From Setaria digitata (Eukaryota > Nematoda > Chromadorea > Rhabditida > Setariidae), in NCBI GenBank assembly GCA_003640385.1, contig RCAB01000488.1:1-41664 (forward strand): a stretch of 41,664 nt of DNA. The letters are read 5' to 3'. Of this stretch, positions 11,319-24,047 are shown in pieces (position 1 is the stretch's first letter; every line of letters starts with the position of its first letter). A model generated the notes under the pieces. It did no database searches. It was not told where the DNA came from and saw only the letters and a program-made list of their open reading frames with translations. The translations under genes and the position numbers were made by a program.

Positions 11319-13786
11319 GGGTTCTTATAGTAGCATAAAGTAAAAAAAGGAAAAAAAAAAAAACTGAAATAGCAATAAATTCTAAAATAAAACATATAAC
11401 GTATTAATTTTATATTTCAATTTGTTGAATGAATTTCCAAACAAAAATTTTTACTGTTATTAAAATTTGCTCATTGGGATAATTCTTCTTCTTTGGTTTT
11501 TCCTTTTATTTTTCAATGATTAGAAACCGGATGATATTAATGGAAGTAATCATTAATCATATCAAAGATCAACAACCATTTTCGTTGAAATCTTAAATTA
11601 ATTCACAATTATTATTTGAAAGAATTTAGCAATTTACATGAACAAAAAAAAAAAAAATTCCTGTAAATGCTTTTTCTTTTTTTCATCAAAGAGATAAAAA
11701 TATAATAAATAAATAAGGAAGAATTACTAATGATAAAAAAGACATATTATAAATTATATTGCCAGAAAAGTTTATTTATTTATTTATTCATCTTTTAATG
11801 GCTAAAACTGATAATAAATGATTTATTTTATTTTATTTTTTTTTCAAGTTTTTGCTTATTTTTCTCTGTTTTTTTTTTTTTTTTCTTTTTATAACACATC
11901 ATAGGAATGTATTGTCAGAATTTCTAACTTGATATGATTTCTTTTTTTTTTTTTTTTAAATAAACTTGAAATAAGAATTATTTAAATTTCTACAGCTAAT
12001 TACTTACATAGCTCGAACTGTATTCTACGAACTTGAAGCTTATTAGTTTCAAAAAAAAAAAAAAATTGCGCATTGTTGGTTTGTAATTATATGATGCTAA
12101 CATATTAAATAATCATGAAATTAAAAATTTTTTCAATTCTTCCTTATCATTATCAAAGCTCAAGAACAAAATCAAATAAGATTATTTTGAAACAAACTAT
12201 TCTCATATTGGTCTATCATGCGATAAGAATAAGCTTATCATTTATCTGTTACAAGAATGGGTTGGTCCTTAGTCAAACAAGCTATTAGCTCTATCAAGCC
12301 GAAAGTAAAAGTATTGCTACTATCATTGTATCAAATTTTCATTAAAAATTTAAATTAAAAAAAAAAAAAAAAAAGGAAAGAAAAGTACGTACTAAATGAA
12401 TGGATAAAAATTCTACTTAATTTTTCTCCAATTTATTTGCACATAAAAAGAAAAAAAGAAAAAAAAAAAGAAAAAAGAAAACCGGAGAAAACATATACAG
12501 CTATTAAAAGAATGATTGAAAAATAAAATGTAATTTTCGGGGAAAAAAAAAACGAAATTCCTTTTTTCTGCTTATATTTTTAAAACATTTCATTAAATAA
12601 TCCTTTTCTTTTTTCGCTTTTTTTTTTCTTTTTTTTTGAATTTCTACTTTCTTTTTCATTTTATTTCTTTTTTTTAAATGTTTTCCTTTCGCTTTTTTTT
12701 TTTCATTATTTTTTATTTTATCTTATACTTTTTCACTCTTTTCCTTTTTTGTTTTTCTCTTACTGATAATGATAAATTATTTGGTACTAAATTGAATTGC
12801 ATTTTCAAAAGGAGAAATGAAAAGAAAACGAAAATAAAAAAAAAAAAGTAGCAAAAATTAAACTTTCGAAGAAAAAAAAAAAAAAAGAAACAAAACAAAN
12901 AAAAAAAAAAGAGACAATAAAAATAAAAAATAAAGAAATAAATATAAGTGTAAAAAAATATTAGGCGAAAAAAAAAAAAAAAAAGAAAAAATGATGATAA
13001 GAGAAGAAACGATATAAAATGGGTATGACCAATTGTGATACAGTTATCATAATATCAGATCAGAAAATAAAATGAAAACGAAATAAAACGAAACAAAATG
13101 AAAAAAAAAAAAGAAAAAATTATTTAAAGAAAATTCTAAAATTTCAGTTAAAAAAAAAAAAAGACAAATTATAGCAATAACGATAATAATAATTAATGAA
13201 AAAAAAATGATGAAAATAATTAATAATAATGAAAATTTGCAACAATAAAGAGCAACAACAATTAATAATGATTAATAGATGAAAAAAGATAATTAGTGAA
13301 ATATCATTAACAACAATAACAATAACAATAGTAGTAATAAATGATAAACAATGATAGTAATTTTGAACATAAATTTTAAAATTTTGAAAAGCAACTTTTG
13401 ATGGTATCAATAATTATAAATGAAATTTTGATTTTGATAGGAAGGAAAAAACATGTTTGAATGCTACATATTTTCAATAATTAGTTTACGCATTTTAATT
13501 TTAATTTTATGAAAATATGCATATATACATATATACATTTTTTTTTTTTAGTTCAACTTATCGTTCTATCTTTCGTTTTTTCTCTTGTTTTTCAAAGTTT
13601 AATTGAATCGGAACATTTTTTAGGGAAAATTAATTAATTAATTATATATATATTCGTGTAAAACTAAGCAAAATAAATTTAAGTGTTTTTGAAAAATTCA
13701 ACAAACACTTCGAAATTTTCACCATCATTTATATCACTGTTATATGCTAAATTGATAAATATTTTCTTTAAACATTTCTAAGATAT

Positions 13787-13833
<47 letters not shown>

Positions 13834-14629
13834 NCAAAATTTCATCTCAAAAAAATCTATCAATCAAATTTTTCCGATTATAAAAAAAGAACTAATTTAG
13901 CTAATTTAGAAGAATAAAAAAAAAAAAATTCAAGTACACCGTTACTTATATTTGTTCATTTAAGGATGCTACTTGCTAAATGATCATCAACTAATTTTTT
14001 TTTTTTTTTTTTTTTTTAAATAAAAAATGTAAAAATAGTCATGAAAAATGCTACTGGATTTTCCCTTCCTAATACTATTTTCCAAAAAATGCTTCATTCA
14101 TTTCTTTTTCCTTTTCATTCGCCCACTTTTGGTTTTATTTTTTACTTCCAAAATATTATTTGGTATGATTTAAAAAAAAAAAAAAAAGATTTTAATTAGA
14201 TAATCTTTTCAGTTAAATAATTAAATTCCTAAATAAATAAATGAATGGATAAGCAATAAATAGAAATAGATGATAAAAAAGAAAAAATCCAAAAAAAAAA
14301 AAAAATTTAACAAGTAATTGTTAATAATATTTAATAATAACAATAATAATGCAAATGATAATAATAATATTATGATTTCATCAATTAAAGAAAATTTTAA
14401 AAAAAAACAAAAACAAAAAACTAGTTATAGAAAAGCGGAATGAGGAATTTAGAGTAAAATTTATTTATTAATTATTAAATAATTATTTATTTAAAATTTA
14501 AAAAAAAAAAAAAAAAAAATTGCAAGCATATTTCTCGATTAATCCTTTTCTCTTCCCTACCACCCCTCCAAATCATTTTGTTGCTTAAATGTCAATATGT
14601 TTCTTTTTTTTTTTCTCCCTCCCTCCCTT

Positions 14630-14633
<4 letters not shown>
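11319..14633. other. AT-rich homopolymer-dense stretch
   Basis: No gene is seen. It holds an (ATTT)n tract near 11772, many A or T runs, and a run of about 45 A at 13789-13833 that ends at an N (13834). Another N is at 12900. GATAAT/AATAAT degenerate repeats occur at 13170-13350 and 14300-14370. Confidence 0.6.

Positions 14634-14663
<30 letters not shown>
14634..14663. repeat. (CT)n microsatellite
   Basis: About 30 bp of CT preceded by CCCTCCCTCCCTTCC, together a pyrimidine-only tract. Confidence 0.93.
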
Positions 14664-14668
<5 letters not shown>

Positions 14669-14849
14669 TTCCTTTTTCAACAATTTCTAAAATGTAAATG
14701 TTTTTTTTTTTTTTTAATCGTTATTATCGCAAAATAAAAATATTAATTTGTTAACTAATCGAGCAAAAACGATAACAGTCGAAATCAAAATCTTTACTTA
14801 AAATTCCAAAAACTGAAAAAGAAAGAGTACCAAATGTAGTATTATTCAT

Positions 14850-14930
14850 TCTCACGTTCTCCCAGGTCTTCACACGCGTTTTCCACGTCCTTACACGTCC
14901 CCTTATGTCTTTACACGCGTTTACCATCAA
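14850..14930. repeat. ACGTG/ACGCGT direct-repeat patch
   Basis: GTCTTCACACGCGTTTTCC at 14876 and GTCTTTACACGCGTTTACC at 14907 form a 31-bp-spaced direct repeat separated by CACGTCC and ACACGTCC words. A 63-codon minus-strand frame (14751-14942) crosses it, but its centre is just a translation of this repeat, so it is not called as a gene. Confidence 0.7.
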
Positions 14931-14963
14931 ATGTTCCGTCATCTTTATCCAGTGTTTAGTTAC

Positions 14964-15645
14964 GATCGTCTTTTATTTTTATTTTTTTTGATTTTAAACA
15001 AAAAAAAAAAAAAATAATANATAATAATAATAAAACAGAAAGATGACCGTAAGGAGAAACGAATGAAAAGGGGGGGGGGGGAAAAAAAAAAACAAGTTAA
15101 AAAAAATATTAACAAAGAATAAAATAAAATAATCAAATAGCAATCTAAGCTAAATAATAATAGATAATTTATCATTTTTTTTTTTTTTTCTCCCAAGAAT
15201 AAATTTTATTTCATCTAAATAAAATAGCTGAGAATAGTATTGTTCGTTTCTTCACTAGATTAAGCATAAACACTAATTCTTACCAACTAGTCTAAAAAAA
15301 AAAAAAAAAAAAAAGAAAAGGCTAACGAACAATTCAAAAAAAGTTATCAGAAGAATTAAATCGAATAATTCGTAATTCTAATTTTATAACCAACTATTTC
15401 AGTTGATCTATGAATTAATAAATGATAATGATCGCAACAGTCTCTCTTTTTCTCTTTCTTTTTTTTTTTTTTTTTCTGATAATAACACTGATAATGGCAG
15501 CAACAATTTTTCCCTTCCTTCCTTTTTTTTTTTTTTTTTTCCTGATAATAATAATGATAGTAAGTAATTTAGGATTATTTCCTCTCTTTTTTTTTTTTTT
15601 TATCATTAAATTATTCTGATAAAAAGAAATACTACTATCAATGTC
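14964..15645. other. AT-rich stretch
   Basis: No gene is seen. An N is at 15020, a G run near 15070 and a large A run near 15295. Pyrimidine/T tracts at 15440-15600 alternate with GATAATAA words. Confidence 0.6.
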
Positions 15646-15649
15646 TATT

Positions 15650-15884
15650 TTACGTAAGTATATCTCAACGTACGCCTTTATACCTACCTATAAAAGTATA
15701 AATATATAGCCACATAATCGAGTATGTTACGTGAATGTACACGTGCATATTACATATATATATATAATATCTTGGATGGATCTGTGCGCATATATGCGTG
15801 TACACGGCACGTCACTGTAAATATCTGAATGTATCCATGCAGTCATGCGTGTGTCTCACGTAGATGTCACCACGTGAGTATGTT

Positions 15885-15886
<2 letters not shown>
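15650..15886. other. ACGT-rich island flanking a (GT)n array
   Basis: The island contains GAGTATGTTACGTG twice (about 15719 and 15876), CACGTG sites, the palindrome CGCATATATGCG (15787-15798) and an (AT)n tract near 15755. It resembles the islands at 4.6 and 32.3 kb. Confidence 0.6.

Positions 15887-15956
<70 letters not shown>
15887..15956. repeat. (GT)n microsatellite
   Basis: About 70 bp of perfect GT, following ACGT sequence and ending in GTACGCATATATG. Confidence 0.97.
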
Positions 15957-15959
<3 letters not shown>

Positions 15960-16045
15960 CATATATGTCTGAAAAATATAATTTATCACTATTTGTGAAA
16001 TAAAATGAAATTTTCACGATTTTTAATCAAGTTTTCCTTTTTTTT

Positions 16046-16052
<7 letters not shown>

Positions 16053-16078
<26 letters not shown>
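16053..16078. repeat. (CT)n microsatellite
   Basis: A short perfect CT tract within a pyrimidine run. Confidence 0.9.
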
Positions 16079-16420
16079 CCAATTGCAATTTTTTTATTTG
16101 TGGCAACTATTTGTTGAATTGCACGCGCAAAAAAGAAGATAATAATATATAAATTGGGCCAAAAATTCTATACCAACAAAAGCTAAACAATACAAATCTC
16201 TCTCTAGAGAATATACATTAAATAAATATATCAAGAACTAAGGAGAAGGAGAGAGAGAGAGAGAGAGAGGAAGAGAGAGGAAGTGCTAGAAAGAAAGGAT
16301 AAGTTTGTAGAAAATGTAGATAAGATTGTATTTTAATGATAAATTGATGGTATCATCATCCCAAAGACAGTGGTATTTTAACCGGTTGTTGTTAATGCGT
16401 ATTTTTCCCTTCCCGCTACC

Positions 16421-16422
<2 letters not shown>

Positions 16423-16463
<41 letters not shown>
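16423..16463. repeat. (CT)n microsatellite
   Basis: About 41 bp of perfect CT followed by CCCTCCCTCC. Pyrimidine-rich sequence continues to about 16600. Confidence 0.93.
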
Positions 16464-16467
<4 letters not shown>

Positions 16468-18159
16468 CCTCCTTCGTAGCTAGCAATCCTGTAGATTTTT
16501 CCTCCTCTTCTTCTTCTTCTGCATCTTCCCTTTCATCTTCATTTTCACCATCTCATTACTCTTTTCTTTCTTTCTTTTGCTTTAAAATGAAAAAGCTCTT
16601 ACTATCAAATCATTTTTGTGATTTGATAAATTTTCAAGCGGAAAAGATACAAAAAAAAAAAAAAAAAAGAGAGAGAGAGAAAAAAAAAGGAAGAAGGAAA
16701 AAGGCAAAAAGGAAAAAAAAAAAAAAAGGAACAAAATTTGATAAAACGGCAACTTTTCCACTACATTCTTTTAATACATCAAATGTATAAAAATGGTACG
16801 TAAATTTACCTTTTACAGTGAGAGAATGAGAGAGAGAGAGAGAGAGAAGGAGAGAAAGAGAGAGAGAAAGAAGGAAAAAGTTTAGCATTTATTTATTTAT
16901 TTTGAAAATGAAACAAAATAAACATTGAAAAAAAAAAAAACGAATATAACAATAGCTTAAAGATTCAAATAAATGATGATAAATTAATTGTTTGATAAAA
17001 AAAGAAAGAAAAAAACCATTTAAAAAATTCATATGGATAAATTTAATTGATATCATATTAATTATTAATAGTAAAATTAAAAGTAAAACAATCCTATCCA
17101 TTCTTCTTTTTTTTTTTTTTAATTAGCCCAAAAGATAAAGATTGATTAGAAATATTAATTAACAATAATAGATGGATAAGCAAAAGGAAGAGAAAACAGA
17201 TTCCGGAGAGGTAAGAACGGAGAGATTAATTGTTAACTGAATCGGTAGATGTGGCTAGGAAAATTTCCGGAAAGGAAGCTTCATTAGAGAAACCGGAAAA
17301 ATTGATTCTGGATGAACAGATGCTGAAAGATGATCCATGAACAGACGACGAATGACAAAAGATTGTACAACATACAGTGATGGTGATCCAGGATGATGAA
17401 GCATATTCGAGAATTATAGATTGAAGAGAGTAATGCAGGATGATAAAGAGTAGTCAATAGTAAATGTACCGGAAGATAACCCCAGAGTAGTGGAGAACAT
17501 ACGATAATAATGTACTGAGATGGGAGGGTACGGGACAGAATAATTATGTGTAGTGAATAAAAAAGTATGGGAGAGGATGAGGAATGGAAAGAGATTGAAC
17601 AAATAGAACGAAACAAATCGGTGCATAGTTGTAGTTGTAGTTTGCCACATTTGGGGATGTTTCTTTAACATTTTTATTAAATGAGACTGGAAAAGGATGT
17701 GAAGATTGCGAAATAATTACCATAATGGTTAATGAAAGTTGAGAAAAAAAGGAATGAAAGAGAGAGAAGGTACGGATAAAAGGAGAGGGAAGAAAAAACA
17801 GAGAATAAGGAGAGAAAAAAATACAAATAGAGGAAGGTGAAGAAAAAAAAAAAGGAAAAATAAATATTAGGGAGCAAAAAAAAAAAAGAAAAGAAAGAAA
17901 ATAAAAAGGATAAAAAAATATGAAGAGAATTAGAGATAATGTCTTTTAGGGAAAAATATGATAGAGAAGGGTGAAAAGAAAAAGAAAAGTTTATATAAGA
18001 AGCGAGAGAAAAAAAAAATAATAATAATAAAAAGAGTGAAAATGAATGAAAGGATAGTATTGTTGGAACTAATTAAAAATTTTTTTTTTTTACATTTGGG
18101 AAGAAATAAAACGAAAAGATAGAAAATGAAATGAATAATTGCAAAAAGATTGAAAAAGA

Positions 18160-18163
<4 letters not shown>
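16464..18163. other. Purine/pyrimidine-asymmetric noncoding stretch
   Basis: Pyrimidine-rich to about 16600, then strongly purine-rich on the plus strand to about 18160, with several CCGGA words near 17200-17470. Minus-strand frames at 17284-17671 are broken and compositionally biased, and I recognise no protein in them. Confidence 0.5.

Positions 18164-18193
<30 letters not shown>
18164..18193. repeat. (GA)n microsatellite
   Basis: About 30 bp of GA in a purine tract. Confidence 0.92.
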
Positions 18194-18197
<4 letters not shown>

Positions 18198-18365
18198 AGG
18201 AGAGAGGGAATGAGAGTTGCAAAGAGCAGGCGACAATTGGTGACATATTGAAACTTCCATCCGGCCAGACGTACATACACATATCAGCAACATATGAGAA
18301 TTGATCGGAATATATCCCAAAATTTACGAATAAGTCACTCATTACAATGATATTATCACTATCAT

Positions 18366-18560
18366 TGAACCAGCATAGTGATAAGTTTCATCATACTGAT
18401 ATTATTATCATTAATGAATTGTCATAATGATAACAAGCTTCATTACCGCAATATTATCATTATTAATGAACTATCATAGTGATTAATATGTTTCACTATA
18501 GTGGTATTATCACTAACTGACTTCATAATGATAACAAGTTTAACTATTTTCAGTTAAATC
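18366..18560. repeat. Degenerate ~50-bp tandem repeat
   Basis: Units begin at 18366, 18415, 18467 and 18518 (49, 52 and 51 bp) with TGAAY, then CATAATGATAACAAG or a variant, then CTRATATTATCATTAA or a variant. A further partial unit may precede at about 18336. The repeat is TTATC/GATAA-rich. Confidence 0.75.
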
Positions 18561-18853
18561 TAGATAGTGTCATTATAATGCTTATAGATTAAAACAATGA
18601 TATGGTAGCGAATGCAAGCTATTATAGTGGTATCAGCATGACTGTAAGTGAAAATAATCGTGATAAATCAGTATGAGGTAAGCATCACAAGAACAAATCA
18701 TTGTAATATTACAGTAATAACTGTTAAAGTTATCTAGTGATGTCGTGATTATCACCCTGATTGCAATGAAGTTATTAACTATTAAATCATTATCAATTTC
18801 ATTACGATTGTATGCTGCTGCTGTGAAATAGTAATAATTACAGTGGTATAATT

Positions 18854-18992
<139 letters not shown>

Positions 18993-19140
18993 GGGATATC
19001 ATCCTGACTGTAGCCATTGCAGCAATGCGATTAGAAGTGCTATATTATCTTGATTATTAACGATGTTACTGTCATGATAAGTGATATTACTATGATTATA
19101 GTGATATTATCGTGAGTAAAGGTCATCACAATAATTATAA

Positions 19141-20030
19141 GTTACTATTGTTTTGTCTACAAGTAGCTTTCTATAGGATTATTCGAAAATAAAGTAAATT
19201 CATCATGATTATCCTTGTAACAAGATATTGATAGCAGAATCATTTATGGAATGTAAAGGAGAATTCAATGATAACACTTTAGCACGGCACTGAGAGGTAA
19301 TTATGATGATTAAGAATGAAACGAAATAAAATCATTCTGAGAATATCAAACAAGCCTATGAGAAGTAGATTAATTAAATAATTAAATAGTATTTAATTCA
19401 AAACGTTAAAAAAGAAAGGAAAAGGAAAGGAATTATTGAAAAATTAATTCCATTTTGTGACGAAATGAAAATAGTCAATTAATAACATAATGGAAATTAT
19501 ATTCGTATAAATAAATTAAAATACATATGCAAATGAATGTATGTAGCATCTTAGCTAGTTATATTAAATATTATTAGGTAAAATGTTATGAATATAATCC
19601 CATCTAAATGAATGAAATAATAATGATTTGAATAAATGATCGTTTTTCATTAAAGAAAAAAAGAAATTAAAAAAATAAATAAAAGAAGAAAAAAGAATAT
19701 ATAATTGTGATCTAAACAAACTGAGCAAAGATCATTATTTTATCACTGTTACATTATCACTGATAAATATTACACTTGCTAACTTATTTGCTTCAATTTA
19801 CCAAAAATCCATTTCCATTATCACTTTTACTTTTCTTTTTCTTTCTTTTGATTGCTTGATTATTTAAAAATTTATCAGATGGAGTTTATCATAATTAAAG
19901 AATGAGTGAAGGAATGATAATAAAATAAATAAATGGAAGAATAATTTTTCAGCGAAATAATTCTAACAGATTTACCCAAATAACTGAAACATTTAATACT
20001 ACTGTTCAAAATAATTCTTGTCTTCTTTAA
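19141..20030. other. AT-rich noncoding stretch
   Basis: Moderately complex AT-rich sequence with few long homopolymers. No open frame of note and no RNA gene is recognised. Confidence 0.55.
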
Positions 20031-20192
20031 ATTATAATAATAATAACAATAATAATAAAAATAATTAATAATAATGTAATAATAATATAATAATAATAAT
20101 AATAGTAATAATAGTAATAATAATAATAATAATAATAAATAATAAATAATAATAATTAATAATAATAACAATAATAATAATAATAATAATGA
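20031..20192. repeat. AAT-type array
   Basis: ATA/AAT triplets with AAC, AGT and ATT interruptions over about 160 bp. The Leu/Ile/Tyr frame on the minus strand is the repeat in translation. Confidence 0.93.
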
Positions 20193-23156
20193 GAAAATTT
20201 ATGAAAAAAAGAAAGAAAATATGAGCATATATTTTCATTTGAATTTTAAATTTAAAATAATGATATATTCGAGATTTAGCAACGCATAACTTGTTTTCAC
20301 TATAACTAAACGCATTTTTATCATCATTTCAAGTAGTTTTCCTTTTTTTTCATTTTTTTTTTTTGCAAAAAAATGAAAAAAAAAAGGAAAGAATCTTTTC
20401 CATCTATTGCATGTCTTTCATGTAATAATATAAATTACATAATTGTTAATGATACTTTCCAAACAATCTGTTAATTATATGAAATAATAGTGAACAAATC
20501 ATTGAATATATCGAATACGAACTGATCCAATCATTATTTTATGCAAATAATTAATAGGAAATTATTATTTCATAATAGTAATGCATAAATTTTTATTTCA
20601 ATTCTTAAAGGAAAAAAAAAGTTCACATTTTCGTTTTCGGTTCTTCTGTTTTATTTTATATATTATTACCATAAACAAATAGAATTTAAATGACAAATTT
20701 AAAGCGATGAAAATTGATGAATGCAACTGTTAACTAACTAATAATGTTTGGATGGAAAGAACAAAAAGATCCTCTATACTGTACTGATAACTGATAATGA
20801 GATCATCACTTACAGTAATATTTGATAAAAAGGATGGCGGTAAATAAAATAAGCTGATTTAGTGAAATTTTAAATCATTTTGCAATCATATTTAAAAAAG
20901 GAAAATGAAATCGTTTTTTTTTTTATGAAAAAAGAAATTAAAAATTAAAAAGAAATTTTGCTAAATTTTAAAATATTTCAATGTCAAATTCCTTATCATT
21001 TACTTCTTCAACTAAATTTCTTATCATTATTTATTGCTTCAATTAAAACAAGGGATAATTTTATTTTTTCTTTCAGTAAACCCGAATTTTTCATTCACAA
21101 GAAACAAATATACTAAGGCAGTTTATTACATGAAATGCGTTACCTTTAATTAGCAAATGAAAAAATTTCATTTTTGTAATAAAATGAATTTCAATTAAAA
21201 AAAAAAAAATGAACGGTTAAAACGAAAAATTTGCACAATTTATTCCATAGTGGAGTTTTTTTCTTGTTTTTCTTTCTTTCTATCCGTCCAAAAAAAAAAA
21301 AAAAAGTGAAATTTGTCGGAATTACACAAATTAAAATTTAATTACAAAACGAAAGAGAAAGAAAGGAAAACAAACGATTGTACAATTGTGCAAAAAAAAA
21401 AAAAAAAAAAAGGGAAGAAATTAAATAAATTTAAGTTTGAATTATAAAATGGGAAGAAAAAAAAACAAATAAAAAATTTAGATGAAAAAAGTAATATAAA
21501 ACACTGGCTGTTCCTTTCCATTTTGAACGGTAAATAATCTTGTAGTGTACTTAAGCGAATAAACAAAATCATTTATATTTAAAAAAAAAAAAAGAATTCT
21601 TAAAGTTTTAATAACTCATATAAAATTGTTTTTATTTAAAAAAAAAAAAAAAAGTGCAATCATAAAAGATTCCTGGCACTAACAAATTAGTTTGCCGTGA
21701 TGCAAAAATTTTATAAAAATAAATTAATGTCAATAATAACAACAACAAAAGAAAAATTTTTATTTTTGGCTGCAACAGGAAAAAAATTTGTTTTGTTTTT
21801 TCTTCTTTTTTTTTTTTTTTTTTTGTAGAGAATCCAAAATTTGACTGAAATTCATCTATAAATGCTTTTCAATTTTTGCCGTAAACCGAAACCAATTAAT
21901 CAAAATTTTCGCTCCATTCGTCTTCTCTTATTTACCAAGTAATCTCTAAGGAAGAATTTACAAAAAAAAAAAAAAAAACTGGTAAAAATTTATTCATAAC
22001 TATTTATTCCTTTATCTTAAGATAAATTTCTCTCCTTCTTTATTTGTTTATCTATTCCCTTATTTATCTGTTTATTTATTTTTTTTCTTTTAAGTCAATA
22101 AATAATCTGCTGAAATGAAAGAAAAAAAAAAAAAAGACAATGGTTAATAAGAAAAATTCGTTTCTATTAGGTTAGTTATCCGTTAATTTTCCGATATATT
22201 AGTTCCAAAATTAAGCAACTAAAAATACTCTCAAAATACAAGAATATTAATTCAAATAAATGAATGATACTTAATATTCTAAAGAAAGATTGTAATTTTC
22301 GTAAACGATTTCAAGTATTAAATAATAGTCAAACAAAAAATAAACCGATGGAATATATTTTAAAACATATGTAAATATGTCAAAAGAACAAAACAAATAA
22401 AAGAATTAACCGATTATTTAATTATTTCATCCCAACCATAATAGCTACTCTACTAGCTTTTTGTTCTCTCTAACTATATACATTAAAAAAAAGAAAAAGT
22501 AGGGAAATTGCAATTACCTGTAGCAAAAATTTAATTAATGGCAGTACTAGGGGAAAGAGTATTAAAATAATAAAAGTAATATTAATATATCAGGGTAATA
22601 ACAATATAAGCAACAGTAGCAATAATCATACCAGTAACAATATGATTGATAAAAGTGATAACTGATATGCTAAAAAAAAAAAAATCCGCATCATGCAAAA
22701 AAAAAGGCAGTAATATTAATAATATCAATATTATTAACAGAATATGGTAAATGTAATCCTTCACCACAGTTACAGTAAAGAGTGGTCACAGGAAGTATTG
22801 ATGATAGAAAAAGTAATTAATACTATTACTTTTGATAGCAATAATAAGTATGATAATAATTAATGGTAATAATTAACCATTTATTTAATGACAGTAGCAG
22901 TGCTATTTGCGAAAAAGGTAGTAGTTAAGAGTAGCAATACGGTAATAACAGGAACAGTACAAGTTGCAAAGAGGATTAAGATTGGTAATACGGTAATAAC
23001 AGGATTTAATCGAAACAAAAACAGTAGATCAAAGATTTGAAATGATGGTCAAATGTATACAGTATGAAATAATAGTAACATTTGTCTGGTGAAGCAAAAA
23101 CTAATACATCAGAAATAAGTAATCGGAAAATATTGGCATGGGATATTGTTGATCTT
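20193..23156. other. AT-rich noncoding stretch
   Basis: No gene is recognised. A or T runs lie near 20360, 20915, 21198, 21293, 21395, 21640, 21812 and 21962. Around 22560-23040 there are GGTAATA/AGCAGTAATA-type degenerate repeats. Confidence 0.55.
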
Positions 23157-23200
23157 CGAACTTCGCATCCCTCCACTCACCCGTCCGTCTATTTATCTGT

Positions 23201-23340
23201 ACGTCTATCCATCACTCGTCCACGCGTCGTCCGTCTATCTCCCTCGTCCACGCCTGGTCCGTCTATCTCCCTCGTCCACGCCTGGTCCGTCTATCTCCCT
23301 CGTCCACGTGTCATCCGTCTATCCAATCGCCGATCCGACT
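23201..23340. repeat. 28-bp GC-rich minisatellite
   Basis: Units start at 23201, 23229, 23257, 23285 and 23313, exactly 28 bp apart. The core is GTCCGTCTATCTCCCTCGTC followed by CACGCCTG. The two central units are identical and the outer ones decay. Related CCGTCTAT words extend from about 23181 to 23395. Two plus-strand frames run through it, but 28 bp is not a multiple of three, so they are shadows of the repeat. Confidence 0.95.
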
Positions 23341-23583
23341 ATCCGTCGTCATCTGGCTATTTTTCCGTTTATCTGTCCGTCCCTCCATCGGTCCTATATA
23401 ATAATCCGTTTTTCTATTATCTATCTGTTAATCGGCGAGTCGTTGCTTGTCACTGAACTATTCAGTGAGTCTTTGTCCACAAGCAACAGAAATGAAATGG
23501 GGAAAAAAAAATAAATAAGTAAATAAATAAAAGAATGAAAGCTTAAAGGGGGGGTTAACTAAATGAAACAGACGACTGGCTTG

Positions 23584-23632
23584 GCTCGACTCGACTCGAC
23601 TCGACTCAACTCGACTCGATTCGACTCGATTC
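23584..23632. repeat. (CTCGA)n pentanucleotide repeat
   Basis: About nine tandem copies of CTCGA with single changes (CTCAA, TTCGA), ending in TTCCAATCGG. Confidence 0.93.
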
Positions 23633-23654
23633 CAATCGGCTGCTACTACATTCA

Positions 23655-23691
23655 CCCACCCCCTCCACCCCCTCCACTCCCACCTCCACCC
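23655..23691 (-). other. G-quadruplex-capable tract
   Basis: The minus strand carries five G runs of at least three (GGG, GGG, GGGGG, GGGGG, GGG) separated by 1-7 bases, which fits the G3+N1-7 rule. On the plus strand it is CCACCCCCTCCACCCCCTCC-like and could form an i-motif. Confidence 0.75.
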
Positions 23692-23919
23692 ACTCTTTTT
23701 CTATTTTGTAGTTTTTATTGATGAAAATATCTATTATGAAAGCAGAAAAAGAAAACCAACCCTCTTCTCCAGGTACCTCTTGCCTCCATCTTTTCCGGTA
23801 TCTCTCTCTCTTCCACCACCTGCATCTATTTTTTTTTCTCTCCCACTTTTTAACCTCTCATCAGGGTACATCACCTATCACCATCACCCGTATCTCTTTC
23901 TTCCTTTTCTAGCCCCTCT

Positions 23920-23941
23920 CCCCCTCCCCCTCCGCCCTCCC
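23920..23941 (-). other. Second G-quadruplex-capable tract
   Basis: The minus strand reads GGG-A-GGG-CGGA-GGGGG-A-GGGGG, four runs with loops of 1, 4 and 1 bases. It is followed on the plus strand by a C run near 23958 and a CT tract. Confidence 0.75.
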
Positions 23942-24047
23942 ACTCATCGCGGTACTTTTACCCCCCCCCCTCCCTCTCTCTCTCTCTCTCCTTTTCCCCA
24001 CGCTCACGCTCTTCTAATAATTTTTACGCTTGCAATAGCGCACTGCC

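Noticed and set aside
14751..14942. 63-codon minus frame with ATG (RVRTWKTRVKTWENVR centre)
   Set aside because: The protein-like centre is a direct translation of the ACGTG/ACGCGT direct repeat, and nothing matches a known family.
17172..17210. ATG plus 13 codons (MDKQKEEKTDSGE) followed by GAG|GTAAGA, like a tiny first exon
   Set aside because: It is very short, in a purine-rich stretch where GAG|GTAAG arises easily, and no partner exon was found.
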